DNA of 37,881 bases from an uncultured Lachnospiraceae bacterium (GTDB taxonomy: Bacteria; Bacillota; Clostridia; Lachnospirales; Lachnospiraceae). Position 1 is the stretch's first letter, and each line of letters opens with the position of its first letter. Position numbers and translations under genes: made by a program. The stretch spans positions 1 through 37,881 of the forward strand of contig CATXUX010000034.1 in the NCBI GenBank assembly GCA_958402795.1, read 5' to 3'. Below, in pieces: positions 14,857 through 23,862 of the stretch. Under the pieces are notes generated by a model, which was not told the origin of the DNA, did no database searches, and saw nothing but the letters and a program-made list of their open reading frames with translations.

Positions 14857-16105
14857 TCAGACAACCATAGACAAAAAACAGAATCATAGAAGCATAAAAC
14901 ACAAGGCAGAAAGCAGGAAACAAACCATGACAAATCGCATCAAAGAAACGAAACAAAAAAATATAGGAAGCAATCATTCCGTATATAACGATACAGAAAA
15001 CAGTCTCTCCTATTTTCAACTGGATCATGTATCTGTCGGTTATCATAATACCCCTCTGATCCATGATATCTGTCTGGACATTCAAAAAGGAGAGATCGTT
15101 ACCCTGATCGGCCCAAATGGTTCCGGAAAATCTACGATTCTCAAAAGTATTACACGGCAGCTCCGTATGATCGGCGGCGCCGTATATCTGGATGGCCGGG
15201 AACTCCGGGAGCATTCACATAAAGAATTGTCCACCCGCATGTCCGTCATGCTTACGGAACGGATCAAGCCGGAACTGATGACCTGTCGGGATATCGTGGC
15301 AGCTGGGCGGTATCCGTATACCGGGCGGCTGGGTGTTTTGTCTCCTGAAGATGAAAAAATAGTAAATGAATCCATGTCTGCCGTGCATGTACTGGAACTT
15401 GGCAGTCAGAATTTTGACGCGATCAGCGACGGACAGCGACAGCGAGTCCTGCTTGCACGCGCGCTCTGTCAGGAACCGGACGTTCTGGTTCTGGACGAAC
15501 CGACCTCTTTTCTGGATATCCGGCACAAACTGGAACTGCTCTCCACTCTGCGAAGCCTTGCAAAGGAGAAGCAGATTACAGTCATCATGTCCCTGCACGA
15601 AATTGATCTGGCCGAAAAGATTTCAGATAAAGTGCTGTGCATCAAAGGGGAAACCATCTCTCACTACGGAACTCCGGATGAGATTTTCCGGGAAGACCTC
15701 ATTCAGGAACTTTATGAAATTGATAACGGATCTTTCGATCCGCTTTTCGGAAGCATTGAACTTCCGCGCCCCACAGGGAAACCGGAGTTCTTTGTTCTCT
15801 CTGCCTGCGGAGCAGGAATTCCGGTATACCGAAGTCTGCAGAAACAAAATATCCCGTTTGCGGCAGGCATCCTATATACAAATGACATTGATTACCGTCT
15901 TGCCCGGCTGCTTGCCTCGGAAGTTGTTTCGGAAGAGCCGTTTTGCCCGATTCGCGATGAAACGTATTCCCAGGCGGTCCGGCTGGTCAAACAATGCCGC
16001 GGTATTATCCTCACCGAAATACCGGTCGGTGTCTGTAACAGCCGGATGAAAGATCTGATCCGCGAAGCCGAAAAAAGTGGGAAAATCGTTGAAATGTCTT
16101 TCTAA
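14846..16105 (+). CDS. ABC ATPase of the uptake system with C-terminal extension
   Basis: This 419-residue ATPase powers the FecCD permease. Walker A is GPNGSGKST (residues 89-97), the signature ISDGQRQR (193-200), Walker B VLVLDEPT (213-220) and the switch His251. The Q-loop reads MLTERI where most relatives have a Gln (LLPQ), and the signature is ISDGQ instead of LSGGQ. Residues 1-55 are a basic low-complexity stretch, so translation may begin further in (for example Met28). Residues about 312-419 form an extra domain starting FFVLSACGAGIPVYRSLQKQNIP, absent from ordinary FepC/BtuD proteins. The stop codon overlaps that of the convergent symporter gene. Confidence 0.88.
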   Translation: MNGNQTTIDKKQNHRSIKHKAESRKQTMTNRIKETKQKNIGSNHSVYNDTENSLSYFQLDHVSVGYHNTPLIHDICLDIQKGEIVTLIGPNGSGKSTILKSITRQLRMIGGAVYLDGRELREHSHKELSTRMSVMLTERIKPELMTCRDIVAAGRYPYTGRLGVLSPEDEKIVNESMSAVHVLELGSQNFDAISDGQRQRVLLARALCQEPDVLVLDEPTSFLDIRHKLELLSTLRSLAKEKQITVIMSLHEIDLAEKISDKVLCIKGETISHYGTPDEIFREDLIQELYEIDNGSFDPLFGSIELPRPTGKPEFFVLSACGAGIPVYRSLQKQNIPFAAGILYTNDIDYRLARLLASEVVSEEPFCPIRDETYSQAVRLVKQCRGIILTEIPVGVCNSRMKDLIREAEKSGKIVEMSF

Positions 16106-17409
16106 TCCATATCCGCCGGTACTTTGCGCAGCAGCCACAGGCACAATATATTCGGCAGCGCCATCCATGCATTGAACAGATCTGATACTGTCCAGACAAA
16201 ATCAAGTGACAGTACCGCGCCTGCATAAACCGCACACAGAAAAAGAAGCTGATAAATCCGGATTCCCGCCAGTTTCCCCTTTGCCAGATAACGGACTGCA
16301 CATACGCCATAATAATTCCATCCGATCATCGTGGCAAATGCAAACAAGATCAGACAAACACTCAGCAGTTCGCTTCCGTGAAACGGCAGTCCGGAAAATG
16401 CGAGAAAACAGAGCCGGTCGTCTGCCGCTTTGGCAAACAGCTCCGGATTTTTTACGATGGAACTCACGATTGCCAGTCCGGTAACCGCACACATCACTAC
16501 CGTATCCCAGAATGGACCTGTCATAGAGATCAGACTTTGTTCCCGCGGTGAATCTGTATCTGCAGATGCCGCTGCCATCGGAATCGAACCAAGTCCCGCC
16601 TCGTTCGTAAACAAACCCCTGGCAATTCCCGTGCGCATTCCTGCCATCACTACCGTTCCCGTCATTCCGCCGAACACAGCACGGGAAGAAAATGCCGATT
16701 GTATGATCACAGCAACGGTCTCGCCAAGTACCGATCGGTTCATCCACAAAAGTACCGCACAACCGCCCAGATACAGCACACTCATCCCCGGTACAAGCCA
16801 TGTGCACACTTTCGCGATCTGCTTTGCTCCGCCGAGAATTACCAGTCCGGCCAGCGCCGCTGTGATAAGTCCTGTAATCTGTGGATTGAGAATTTCCTGT
16901 TCTGCCACTGCCGCCGCAATCGTATGAGACTGAACGCCGCTGCCCATCCCAAAAGAAACCAGAATCACACAGAGTGAAAAAAACACTGCTGCACTTTTCT
17001 GATGCAGTACACGGTCCATCACATACATCGGTCCGCCCATATAGGTACCATCCGTCTGTCGTACACGGTATTTTACCGACAGATAGCATTCCGCATAGCA
17101 GGTCGCGATTCCCAGCACTCCCGTGATCCAGCACCAGAAGACCGCCCCCGGTCCGCCGACCGCAACCGCCGTTGAAATCCCGATGATATTCCCGGTCCCG
17201 ATGGTCGCGGCAAGAGAGGTCGCAAGTGCTGAAAAAGCCGATCTGCCCCCGGAAACACTCAGCCGGATTCCCTCCGGGAGCTTTCGCTGGATAAATCGGA
17301 GACGGAATGTAAAATAAAGATGCGTTCCGAGGAGCAGGACAAGCATCGGTCCGTTCCAGAGGAACTGCTGAAGTGAATATAATACGGAATAAACAGCCGA
17401 CATACTCAT
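16102..17409 (-). CDS. Sodium:alanine/glycine symporter (AGCS family)
   Basis: This 435-residue membrane protein imports small neutral amino acids with Na+. It matches the AGCS family: LRFIQRKLPEGIRLSVSGGRSAFSALATSLAATIGTGNIIGISTAVAVGGPGAVFWCWITGVLG near residues 33-100, a motif typical of AlsT/DagA. There are also TYMGGPMYVMDRVL and a late GLFTNEAGLGSIPMAAA. About ten membrane segments are seen. The start is uncertain: ATG at 17409 or at 17403, with no strong ribosome binding site. It is divergent from the GPH-type carrier and shares an intergenic control region with it. Confidence 0.92.
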   Translation of the reverse strand: MSMSAVYSVLYSLQQFLWNGPMLVLLLGTHLYFTFRLRFIQRKLPEGIRLSVSGGRSAFSALATSLAATIGTGNIIGISTAVAVGGPGAVFWCWITGVLGIATCYAECYLSVKYRVRQTDGTYMGGPMYVMDRVLHQKSAAVFFSLCVILVSFGMGSGVQSHTIAAAVAEQEILNPQITGLITAALAGLVILGGAKQIAKVCTWLVPGMSVLYLGGCAVLLWMNRSVLGETVAVIIQSAFSSRAVFGGMTGTVVMAGMRTGIARGLFTNEAGLGSIPMAAASADTDSPREQSLISMTGPFWDTVVMCAVTGLAIVSSIVKNPELFAKAADDRLCFLAFSGLPFHGSELLSVCLILFAFATMIGWNYYGVCAVRYLAKGKLAGIRIYQLLFLCAVYAGAVLSLDFVWTVSDLFNAWMALPNILCLWLLRKVPADMD

Positions 17410-17437
17410 ACTACACCAAAAATCATTTTCTCTTTAC

Positions 17438-17529
17438 AGTATATGGAAACACGCTTCTTTTATCACCTTTGACAGGATACAAATCTGCGATTTTATCACC
17501 TTGTAAAACCGTTCTTTCGGTGGTATCTT
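17438..17529. promoter_or_regulatory. Divergent promoters with a repeated motif
   Basis: TTTTATCACCTT is repeated at 17458-17469 and 17491-17502, 33 bp apart. The minus-strand promoter is GTGATA (17466-17461), 17 bp, TATACT (17443-17438); its -35 lies in repeat 1. A plus-strand promoter TTGTAA (17501-17506), 17 bp, TATCTT (17524-17529) touches repeat 2. A common regulator for the symporter and the carrier operon is inferred. Confidence 0.45.
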
Positions 17530-17562
17530 ATATGTATATTTTTATTCCGGAGGAGATTTTAC

Positions 17563-18915
17563 ATGAAGAAACTAAGTACGAAAAAAATCTGGTGTTTTGC
17601 AGTCGGACAGTTTGGCTGGTCCATGCTTTCCGGAATCATTGCAAACTGGCTCGTCTACTTTTATCAGCCGGATCAGGCTGCCATTGATCAGGGACAGACT
17701 GTCTTTATCCCGCAGGGACTGGTCATATTCGGTATTTTTACGGTAATCGGAGCGATCACCGCATTCGGCCGTATCTTTGATGCATTTACCGATCCGCTGA
17801 TCGCGTCGCTCTCCGACCGCTGTACTTCCAGGCAAGGGCGTCGGATTCCATTCCTGAAATGGGCGTCGCTTCCGCTGGCATTCTCTACACTGCTCGTATT
17901 CTGGTCGCCAATGAATGAAACAAGCTGGGTCAACGCAGTATTTTTGTTCGTGATGGTGATGCTGTACTATCTTTCCATCACAGCGTATTGTACCCCCTAC
18001 AACGCGCTGATTTCAGAACTTGGACACACGCCGCAGGAACGGCTGAATATATCTACTGCGATATCCTTTACTTATATTGCCGGAACGGCCGTCGCTTACA
18101 TGGCGCCGTCCATCTGGGGCATATTCGTCCCGGCATTTGGAAGAGTCAACGCGATCCGGCTGACATTTTCCATTGTAGCCGTGATTGCACTGATCTGCAT
18201 GCTTGTGCCCGTTTGGACAATCCCGGAAAAGGAATATGTCAACACAGTTCCAACCAACGAATCTACCGTCGGATCTCTGACTGCGACATTTTCCAACAAG
18301 GAGTTTCGCAAATTTGTCGGCTCCGACATTTTATACTGGATTGCGATCACCATGTTCCAGACCGGACTTCCCTTCTTCGTAACCAGTCTGCTAAAGCTCC
18401 CGGAATCCATGACGACCTTGTATTTCGTCGGAATGACCGCTCTATCCGTCGTATTTTATATTCCGATCAATAAACTGGCGTCAAAATATGGCAAGAAAAA
18501 TCTGATTCTTGCTGCATTTATCCTTTTTACAGCCGCCTTTTTCTACTCCGGTTTTCTCGGGGAGCTTCCCGGGATTTCCCCTGCCGTGCAGGGTTGGATC
18601 CTGACCGTTGCAGCAGCATTTCCCATGGCAGTCTTCGGAATCCTTCCTCAGGCAGTCGTCGCGGATATCGCGCAGAGCGACTCCAAAACTACCGGAAGCA
18701 ACCGGGAAGGGATGTTTTACGCAGCAAGAACTTTCGCATTTAAGCTCGGACAAAGCCTGTCCATGCTGGTCTTTACCGCCGTATCAACAATCGGCGCAGA
18801 GGATGGTACCGGCTACCGGTTCACCGCATATATTGCGGCGGCTCTCTGTCTGGCCGGCGGTATCGTCTTCGTGTCATATAATGAAAAAAAGATTATGAAA
18901 CAGATCGACTCATAA
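17563..18915 (+). CDS. MFS carrier of the glycoside-pentoside-hexuronide type
   Basis: A 450-residue carrier with about twelve membrane helices. The motif FGRIFDAFTDPLIASLSDRCTSRQGRRIPFLKW near residues 66-98 is the cation-symport region of the GPH (MelB-like) family, which takes up glycosides, pentosides or hexuronides with Na+ or H+. A second conserved pair is YSGF...GWILTVAAAFPMAVFGILPQAVVADIA. The substrate is not known. CGGAGGAG lies upstream of the ATG. It is followed 33 bp later by a serine hydrolase, so the two probably form an operon and could act on the same imported compound. Confidence 0.88.
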   Translation: MKKLSTKKIWCFAVGQFGWSMLSGIIANWLVYFYQPDQAAIDQGQTVFIPQGLVIFGIFTVIGAITAFGRIFDAFTDPLIASLSDRCTSRQGRRIPFLKWASLPLAFSTLLVFWSPMNETSWVNAVFLFVMVMLYYLSITAYCTPYNALISELGHTPQERLNISTAISFTYIAGTAVAYMAPSIWGIFVPAFGRVNAIRLTFSIVAVIALICMLVPVWTIPEKEYVNTVPTNESTVGSLTATFSNKEFRKFVGSDILYWIAITMFQTGLPFFVTSLLKLPESMTTLYFVGMTALSVVFYIPINKLASKYGKKNLILAAFILFTAAFFYSGFLGELPGISPAVQGWILTVAAAFPMAVFGILPQAVVADIAQSDSKTTGSNREGMFYAARTFAFKLGQSLSMLVFTAVSTIGAEDGTGYRFTAYIAAALCLAGGIVFVSYNEKKIMKQIDS

Positions 18916-18948
18916 GCAACAGCAGTATGAAAAGAAAAGGAAATTATC

Positions 18949-19944
18949 ATGATGGATACAACAGATGAAAGAATTGATTTGATTCAGGAAGAACATTACC
19001 AGGAAGAAATGCAGCGAAAGGCAGAACCTTTTCTCCGCAAAAATGAAAAAGTCATAATCCTTCAACGGGAAAAAGGACATAATATCTACTGTCTCCGTTT
19101 CGCACAGAAAATCCCGGATGCGGTCGTGGTCATCGCCCATGGCTTTACTGAGACTGCAGAAAAGTACAAAGAACTTGCGTATTATTTTCTGCAGCAAAAT
19201 TATGCGGTCTATATACCGGAGCACTGCGGACACGGGCACAGTTACCGGCTGACCGACCACCCCTGTATGGTGCATATAGACAACTATGAACGCTACCGGG
19301 ACGATCTGCTTTTTGTCGCGCACACGGCACAAAAGACGTATCCCAAGCTGTCCCTTTACCTGTACGGACATTCCATGGGCGGCGGGATTGCTGCTGCTGC
19401 CGCTGCAAAAGAACCTGATTTATTTTCTGCAACGGTACTCTCCTCTCCCATGATTCGTCCTGCCACCGGAACGGTACCGTGGTTTGCCACAAAGCTGATC
19501 GCATGGGCATTCTGTAAAACCGGGAGATCTCAGGAATATGTCATCGGGCAGGGACCATTTCGGGGCGCGGAGCCATTTGAAGAAAGTGCCGCCACTTCCC
19601 GTGCCCGGTTTCTGTACTACCAGGATAAGCGGCTGAAAGAGCCATTATACCAGATGAGCGGTGCTTCCTACGGCTGGCTTCACGCTGCGGCAAGGCTGAA
19701 CTCTTTTCTGATGAAAAAAGGTTGGAAACAGATTCAGTGTCCGGTCTTGTTATTTCAGGCTGAAAACGATCAATGGGTATCCTGTTCGGAGCAAAATCGG
19801 TTCATTGACAAACTGAGCAGGCGGTGCAACGCCGAACTGGTTCGCATCCCGGGTGCGAAGCATGAACTTTATAATACCCCTGACAGTATATTAGAAAGCT
19901 ATCTAAAGAAGTTATTTTCTTTCTTTAAAAATAATAGAAATTAA
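18949..19944 (+). CDS. Alpha/beta hydrolase (lysophospholipase/monoglyceride-lipase-like)
   Basis: A 331-residue serine hydrolase. The nucleophile Ser142 sits in GHSMGG, the oxyanion part is AHGFTE near residue 63, and the acid and histidine lie in AENDQWVS and GAKHELYN near the end. The protein has no signal peptide, so it is cytosolic or membrane associated. The N-terminal 35 residues are charged. The substrate is unknown; lysophospholipase-like enzymes of this kind also cleave other esters. AAAAGG lies upstream of the ATG pair. The gene follows the carrier with a 33-bp gap. Confidence 0.85.
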   Translation: MMDTTDERIDLIQEEHYQEEMQRKAEPFLRKNEKVIILQREKGHNIYCLRFAQKIPDAVVVIAHGFTETAEKYKELAYYFLQQNYAVYIPEHCGHGHSYRLTDHPCMVHIDNYERYRDDLLFVAHTAQKTYPKLSLYLYGHSMGGGIAAAAAAKEPDLFSATVLSSPMIRPATGTVPWFATKLIAWAFCKTGRSQEYVIGQGPFRGAEPFEESAATSRARFLYYQDKRLKEPLYQMSGASYGWLHAAARLNSFLMKKGWKQIQCPVLLFQAENDQWVSCSEQNRFIDKLSRRCNAELVRIPGAKHELYNTPDSILESYLKKLFSFFKNNRN

Positions 19945-19983
19945 GTCCTACTGTTTATACCAGTATCCGGGTATCCGTGTTAT

Positions 19984-20020
19984 GTTCATAATCTGGAACA
20001 AAAAATTCCAGATTATGAAC
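19984..20020. terminator. Strong perfect hairpin after the hydrolase gene
   Basis: GTTCATAATCTGGAA at 19984-19998 pairs perfectly with the sequence at 20006-20020 around a seven-base loop (CAAAAAA). There is no U-run on either strand, so termination would be weak; it lies between the convergent hydrolase and CapA-like genes. Confidence 0.45.
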
Positions 20021-20080
20021 CTTAAAAGATAACTGATTCACATAACCTTATTCAAGGATCTTCCTGACTAACCTCCTCAC

Positions 20081-21331
20081 TTACTGTTTTAAAATCACAC
20101 CCACGTCATTGACTATAATATTGGGAGACAATCCCTGCAGGTAATCGTACAGTTCTCTTTGTCCCTGCGCATCACTGATGTACTGCGTTGTATAACCCGT
20201 CTGAAGGCATGGCACAAATGACATTTCTTTTAGTCCGTCCTTCATGATATTCAATTTCAATAATCCGGTATATTTTGTCTCGTCATTGAACCAGAAATCT
20301 CCCAGGCTGTATACGATCGGTTTCTCGTCTACATATTCGATTCCCTGCAGAACATGAGGATGTCCGCCCACCACGATATCCGCTCCCGCAGCGAGGAACT
20401 GTCTTCCCTGCTCTGTCTGTTCCTCTGTATGCCAGTTGACGTCCTCCGTACCCCAGTGGATATATGCGATCAGGAAATCACACTGCGCAGCCGCCTTTGC
20501 AATCACCTGATTGTATTCCGTCGTATCATAGGCTTCCAGCACTCCCGGTGAATCTTCTGTCGCCGCAGGTGTGTACAGTGTCAGTTCTGCGTTCGTTGCC
20601 GCGACAAATCCGATCCTTATTCCACCTACATCAAAATAAACCGGACGGTTCGCTTCCTCTTTGTTCCGTCCTCCCCCTACATATGGGATATTCGCCGCAT
20701 CCAGATAATCCAGTGTGTCCAGAAAAGCACTCGCTCCATAATCATACACATGGTTATTTGCAAGTGACACGATATCTGTTCCCATTTCCTCCAGCAGCGT
20801 ATTTCTCTCCGGATTCGCCCGGAACGTATAAAGTTTTCCCTCCAGCGGTTCCCCCTGTTCACTGGTGCAAAATTCATGATTGATATAAAAAATATCAGCC
20901 GCGTTCGTAATATCCAGAATTTCCTGTGAAATGCACTGCGGCAGACTGCCGACTTCATCATAATGATCCAGCACAAATCCATCCTCGGCAAAACAGAGAT
21001 CCCCTGCGATCACAATCTCGGCTGTATCCTCTGTTTTTCCTTCCCGCTGATAGATTTGCCGGTCTTCTTCCGACGATTCCGCTTCCGGAGATTCATTCTG
21101 TTGGTCAACAGCCTCGTTTGTTTCTACAGTTTGGACAGCATTTTCTTTTCCCGAAACTTCAACCGCTTTCTGCCGCAAGTTCCGCCATATGATCACCCCA
21201 ATGCCAATCAAAACCAGTGCGATGACTACACAGCACAATATCTTTTTCTGCTTCCTGACCTCCTGCTCCCGCTTTTGGCGCAGTTCTTCTCTTTTCCTTG
21301 GTGTATATCTTTCGTCTTCCTCACTCTTCAT
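20081..21331 (-). CDS. CapA-like poly-gamma-glutamate/capsule metallophosphatase-fold protein
   Basis: A 416-residue membrane-anchored protein of the PGA_cap/CapA family, related to metallophosphatases and found in capsule or poly-gamma-glutamate systems. After a charged N-terminal segment comes one membrane helix (about residues 30-48) and an acidic linker. The enzyme fold follows with GDLCFAEDG, NHEFCTS, LANNHVYDYG, YIHWGTEDV and GGHPHVLQGIE, which supply the metal ligands. No PgsB/C genes are in the window, so poly-gamma-glutamate synthesis is not supported. The function here is unknown. A weak GAGGG site precedes the ATG. Confidence 0.85.
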   Translation of the reverse strand: MKSEEDERYTPRKREELRQKREQEVRKQKKILCCVVIALVLIGIGVIIWRNLRQKAVEVSGKENAVQTVETNEAVDQQNESPEAESSEEDRQIYQREGKTEDTAEIVIAGDLCFAEDGFVLDHYDEVGSLPQCISQEILDITNAADIFYINHEFCTSEQGEPLEGKLYTFRANPERNTLLEEMGTDIVSLANNHVYDYGASAFLDTLDYLDAANIPYVGGGRNKEEANRPVYFDVGGIRIGFVAATNAELTLYTPAATEDSPGVLEAYDTTEYNQVIAKAAAQCDFLIAYIHWGTEDVNWHTEEQTEQGRQFLAAGADIVVGGHPHVLQGIEYVDEKPIVYSLGDFWFNDETKYTGLLKLNIMKDGLKEMSFVPCLQTGYTTQYISDAQGQRELYDYLQGLSPNIIVNDVGVILKQ

Positions 21332-21370
21332 TGTATTTTTCCCTCATAAGTTCAGTATGTCACACTTCTC

Positions 21371-21634
21371 TCATTTATCTCCGTAATGATACCTGCATGC
21401 TAATATATATATATTATCTTTATCAATCTTATAAATCAGTCTATCTTTGTCATTGATACGCCTGCTCCAGAATCCTGCCAGATTTCCGGATAATGCTTCT
21501 GGTTTTCCAATTCCTTCATTTCCGTTTCTGGAAATATCTTCAATAAGAGAATTTATCTTTTTCAGCATCTTCCGATCCTCTGTCTGCCAGTATACATAAT
21601 CTTTCCAGCCATTATCAGTAAATACTTTATTCAT
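21371..21634 (-). CDS. yoeB: YoeB toxin (Txe/YoeB family mRNA interferase)
   Basis: An 87-residue toxin that, when free, cleaves mRNA on ribosomes. It starts MNKVFTDNGWKDYVYWQ, the family's typical beginning. The catalytic residues align exactly with E. coli YoeB: Glu46 (KPEAL), Arg65 (DKDRL) and His83 (CRYHYGDK, with Tyr84). The ATG at 21634 was chosen because it starts the family pattern; an upstream ATG at 21655 would sit inside the antitoxin gene. The gene overlaps yefM by eight bases, so the two are made together. Confidence 0.93.
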   Translation of the reverse strand: MNKVFTDNGWKDYVYWQTEDRKMLKKINSLIEDISRNGNEGIGKPEALSGNLAGFWSRRINDKDRLIYKIDKDNIYILACRYHYGDK

Positions 21635-21890
21635 CCGTATCCTCCACAAGATCATGTTTCGACAAATGACCGCTTTCCAACTGTGCTTTTGATTCCATCA
21701 GCCAGTCATAATTTGCCTTGTTTCCCATCACATAAATATTTTCCATCAGATTATTATAGGTTTCTTCTGATATCATAACTACGTTTTTATTCTCTTTTCT
21801 TGTAATGATCATGGTTTCATAATCATCTGTCACTTTATCCATATACTTTTTCATATTGTCCCGAAGATTTGTATAATTCACTGCTAACAT
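21627..21890 (-). CDS. yefM: YefM antitoxin (Phd/YefM family)
   Basis: An 87-residue antitoxin that neutralizes YoeB and represses its own operon. It starts MLAVNYTNLRDNMKKYMDKVTDDYETMIITRKENKNVVMISEETYNNLMEN, the classical YefM N-terminal DNA-binding fold, followed by a charged C-terminal tail that should wrap around the toxin. The ATG at 21890 has AAAGGAG upstream. A strong palindromic operator with TGTAC halves lies in its promoter. Confidence 0.93.
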   Translation of the reverse strand: MLAVNYTNLRDNMKKYMDKVTDDYETMIITRKENKNVVMISEETYNNLMENIYVMGNKANYDWLMESKAQLESGHLSKHDLVEDTDE

Positions 21891-21927
21891 GATATTTTGC
21901 TCCTTTCTCATACCTGCTCTCATATAT

Positions 21928-21956
21928 ATTATAACGTACAGTATTCTGTACGTCAA
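21928..21956 (-). promoter_or_regulatory. yefM-yoeB promoter with TGTAC operator
   Basis: On the minus strand: TTGACG (21956-21951), a 17-bp spacer and TATAAT (21933-21928). The spacer is filled by a perfect palindrome ACGTACAG-N4-CTGTACGT (21934-21953). The E. coli YefM operator core is TGTACA, so these TGTAC halves fit autorepression. Confidence 0.8.
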
Positions 21957-21983
21957 CATTCTTTTATTACTTTAAATATTATT

Positions 21984-22008
21984 AAAGGCGGCATGTAGTG
22001 CCGCCTTT
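21984..22008. terminator. Terminator of the ABC exporter operon
   Basis: Stem AAAGGCGGCA (21984-21993), loop TGTAG, stem TGCCGCCTTT (21999-22008). On the minus strand the stem is followed by TAATAATATTTAAA. It ends the exporter operon six bases after the last stop codon. Confidence 0.8.
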
Positions 22009-22014
22009 TGTTCT

Positions 22015-23862
22015 TTATGCGCAGTCCGTCGTATTTTCGAACTGAGAGTTATACAATTCTGAGTAGAACCCGCCTTTTGCAAGCAGTTCTTCGTGTCTGC
22101 CCTGTTCTACGATATCGCCGTCTTTCATGACAAGGATCAGATCTGCGTCCCGGATCGTGGACAGCCGGTGTGCGATGATAAAGCTGGTTCTCCCTTTCAT
22201 CAGCGTATCCATGGCTTTCTGGATCTGAACTTCGGTTCTTGTGTCAACAGAACTGGTTGCCTCGTCGAGGATCAGGATCTTCGGGTCTGCCAGAATTGCC
22301 CTTGCGATCGTCAGCAGTTGTTTCTGCCCCTGTGACACATTGCTCGCTTCTTCATTCAGTTCCATATCATAGCCTCCCGGCAATGTCTGAATAAAGCGGT
22401 GTACACGGGCCGCTTTTGCCGCCTCGACAACTTCTTCGTCAGATGCATCCAGTCTGCCGTACCGGATATTCTCCCGGATGGTTCCGTGGAACAGCCAGGT
22501 ATCCTGCAAAACCATACCGAACATCTGCCGCAGTTCACTCCGGTTAAAGTCCTTCACGTTATGTCCGTCGATCAGAATTTCACCGCTGTTGACATCATAG
22601 AACCGCATCAGCAGTTTTACCATCGTCGTCTTGCCCGCCCCGGTCGGTCCGACAATCGCGATCTTCTGTCCTTCTTTTACGTTTGCGGTAAAATCATGGA
22701 TGATGATTTTATCCGGATTATAGCCGAACTGTACGTGATTCAGCTCCACATTGCCCGCAAGTCCTTCCACTGACACCGGATTCGGTACTGTCTGGTCTTC
22801 CTCTTCCTCCTCCAGGAATTCAAATACACGCTCCGCCGCTGCCGCCGTGGACTGAAGCATATTTCCCACCTGTGCGAGCTGCTGGATCGGCTGGGTAAAG
22901 TTGCGGATATACTGGGTAAATGACTGGATATCTCCCACTTCAATCGTCCGTTTGATTGCAAGGTATCCACCCAGAATGACCACGCATACGTAACCGAGGT
23001 TTCCGATGAATCCCATGATCGGACCCATCATACCGGAAAAGAACTGCGATTTCCACGCAGAGTCATACAGCTTATGGTTCGTCTCTTCAAATTCCCGGAT
23101 CATATCTTCTTCTTTATTGAATGCCTTAACAATATTATGACCGGAGTATACCTCTTCTACTTGTCCGTTTACCTCTCCGAGATATTTCTGCTGTCCCCGG
23201 AAATATTTCTGTGACCGTTTCATGATCAGTGAAATAAAGACCAGAGAAAGCGGCAGAATCAAAAGCGTAACAAGTGTCATCAGCGGACTGATCGAGAGCA
23301 TCATAACAAGTACGCCCACGAGTGTCGTAACGGAAGTGATGATCTGCGTCATACTCTGGTTCAGGTTCTGTCCGAGTGTATCTACATCATTGGTCACGCG
23401 GGAGAGCACCTCGCCATACGTCTGTGTTTCAAAATATTTCATCGGCATACGGTGTATTTTCTCAGAAATTTCCTTTCTGAAATGATACGAAGTTTTCTGG
23501 GAAATACTGGTCATGATCAATCCCTGAACGAAAGAGCAGACCGCGCTTGCCGCATACAGGCCCAGCGTCAAAAGCAGAATCTGTCCGATCTTTTCAAAAT
23601 TCATCCCGCTGCCGCCGGATACCTTACTCACAAGTCCATTAAAGATCTCCGTCGTCGCTTTTCCAAGTATTTTAGGCCCCGCAATATTAAAAATCGTTCC
23701 GCCCACGGCAAAAATCGAGACTAACACAAGCTGCAGCTTATACGTACCCATATATTGAAGCAGCTTCTTCACTGTGCCTTTGAAGTCTTTCGCCTTCTCA
23801 CCCGCGCCCATTCTTGTAGCTCCTCCGCCGGGGCGTGCCGGTTTTCTTCCCTTCTCACTCAT
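22015..23862 (-). CDS. ABC exporter half-transporter, catalytic subunit
   Basis: This 615-residue protein has a six-helix membrane domain fused to an ATPase domain, the partner of the next gene upstream. ATPase motifs: GPTGAGKTT (Walker A), NVSQGQKQLL (altered signature, SQGQ instead of SGGQ), ILILDEATSSVD with catalytic Glu, and IIAHRLST with the switch His. A basic N-terminal tail (about residues 1-25) precedes the first helix. The ATG at 23862 overlaps the upstream stop by eight bases and has AAAGGAGG upstream. The altered signature belongs to the degenerate site, so the substrate is probably a drug or peptide, as for LmrCD/TM287-288. Confidence 0.93.
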   Translation of the reverse strand: MSEKGRKPARPGGGATRMGAGEKAKDFKGTVKKLLQYMGTYKLQLVLVSIFAVGGTIFNIAGPKILGKATTEIFNGLVSKVSGGSGMNFEKIGQILLLTLGLYAASAVCSFVQGLIMTSISQKTSYHFRKEISEKIHRMPMKYFETQTYGEVLSRVTNDVDTLGQNLNQSMTQIITSVTTLVGVLVMMLSISPLMTLVTLLILPLSLVFISLIMKRSQKYFRGQQKYLGEVNGQVEEVYSGHNIVKAFNKEEDMIREFEETNHKLYDSAWKSQFFSGMMGPIMGFIGNLGYVCVVILGGYLAIKRTIEVGDIQSFTQYIRNFTQPIQQLAQVGNMLQSTAAAAERVFEFLEEEEEDQTVPNPVSVEGLAGNVELNHVQFGYNPDKIIIHDFTANVKEGQKIAIVGPTGAGKTTMVKLLMRFYDVNSGEILIDGHNVKDFNRSELRQMFGMVLQDTWLFHGTIRENIRYGRLDASDEEVVEAAKAARVHRFIQTLPGGYDMELNEEASNVSQGQKQLLTIARAILADPKILILDEATSSVDTRTEVQIQKAMDTLMKGRTSFIIAHRLSTIRDADLILVMKDGDIVEQGRHEELLAKGGFYSELYNSQFENTTDCA

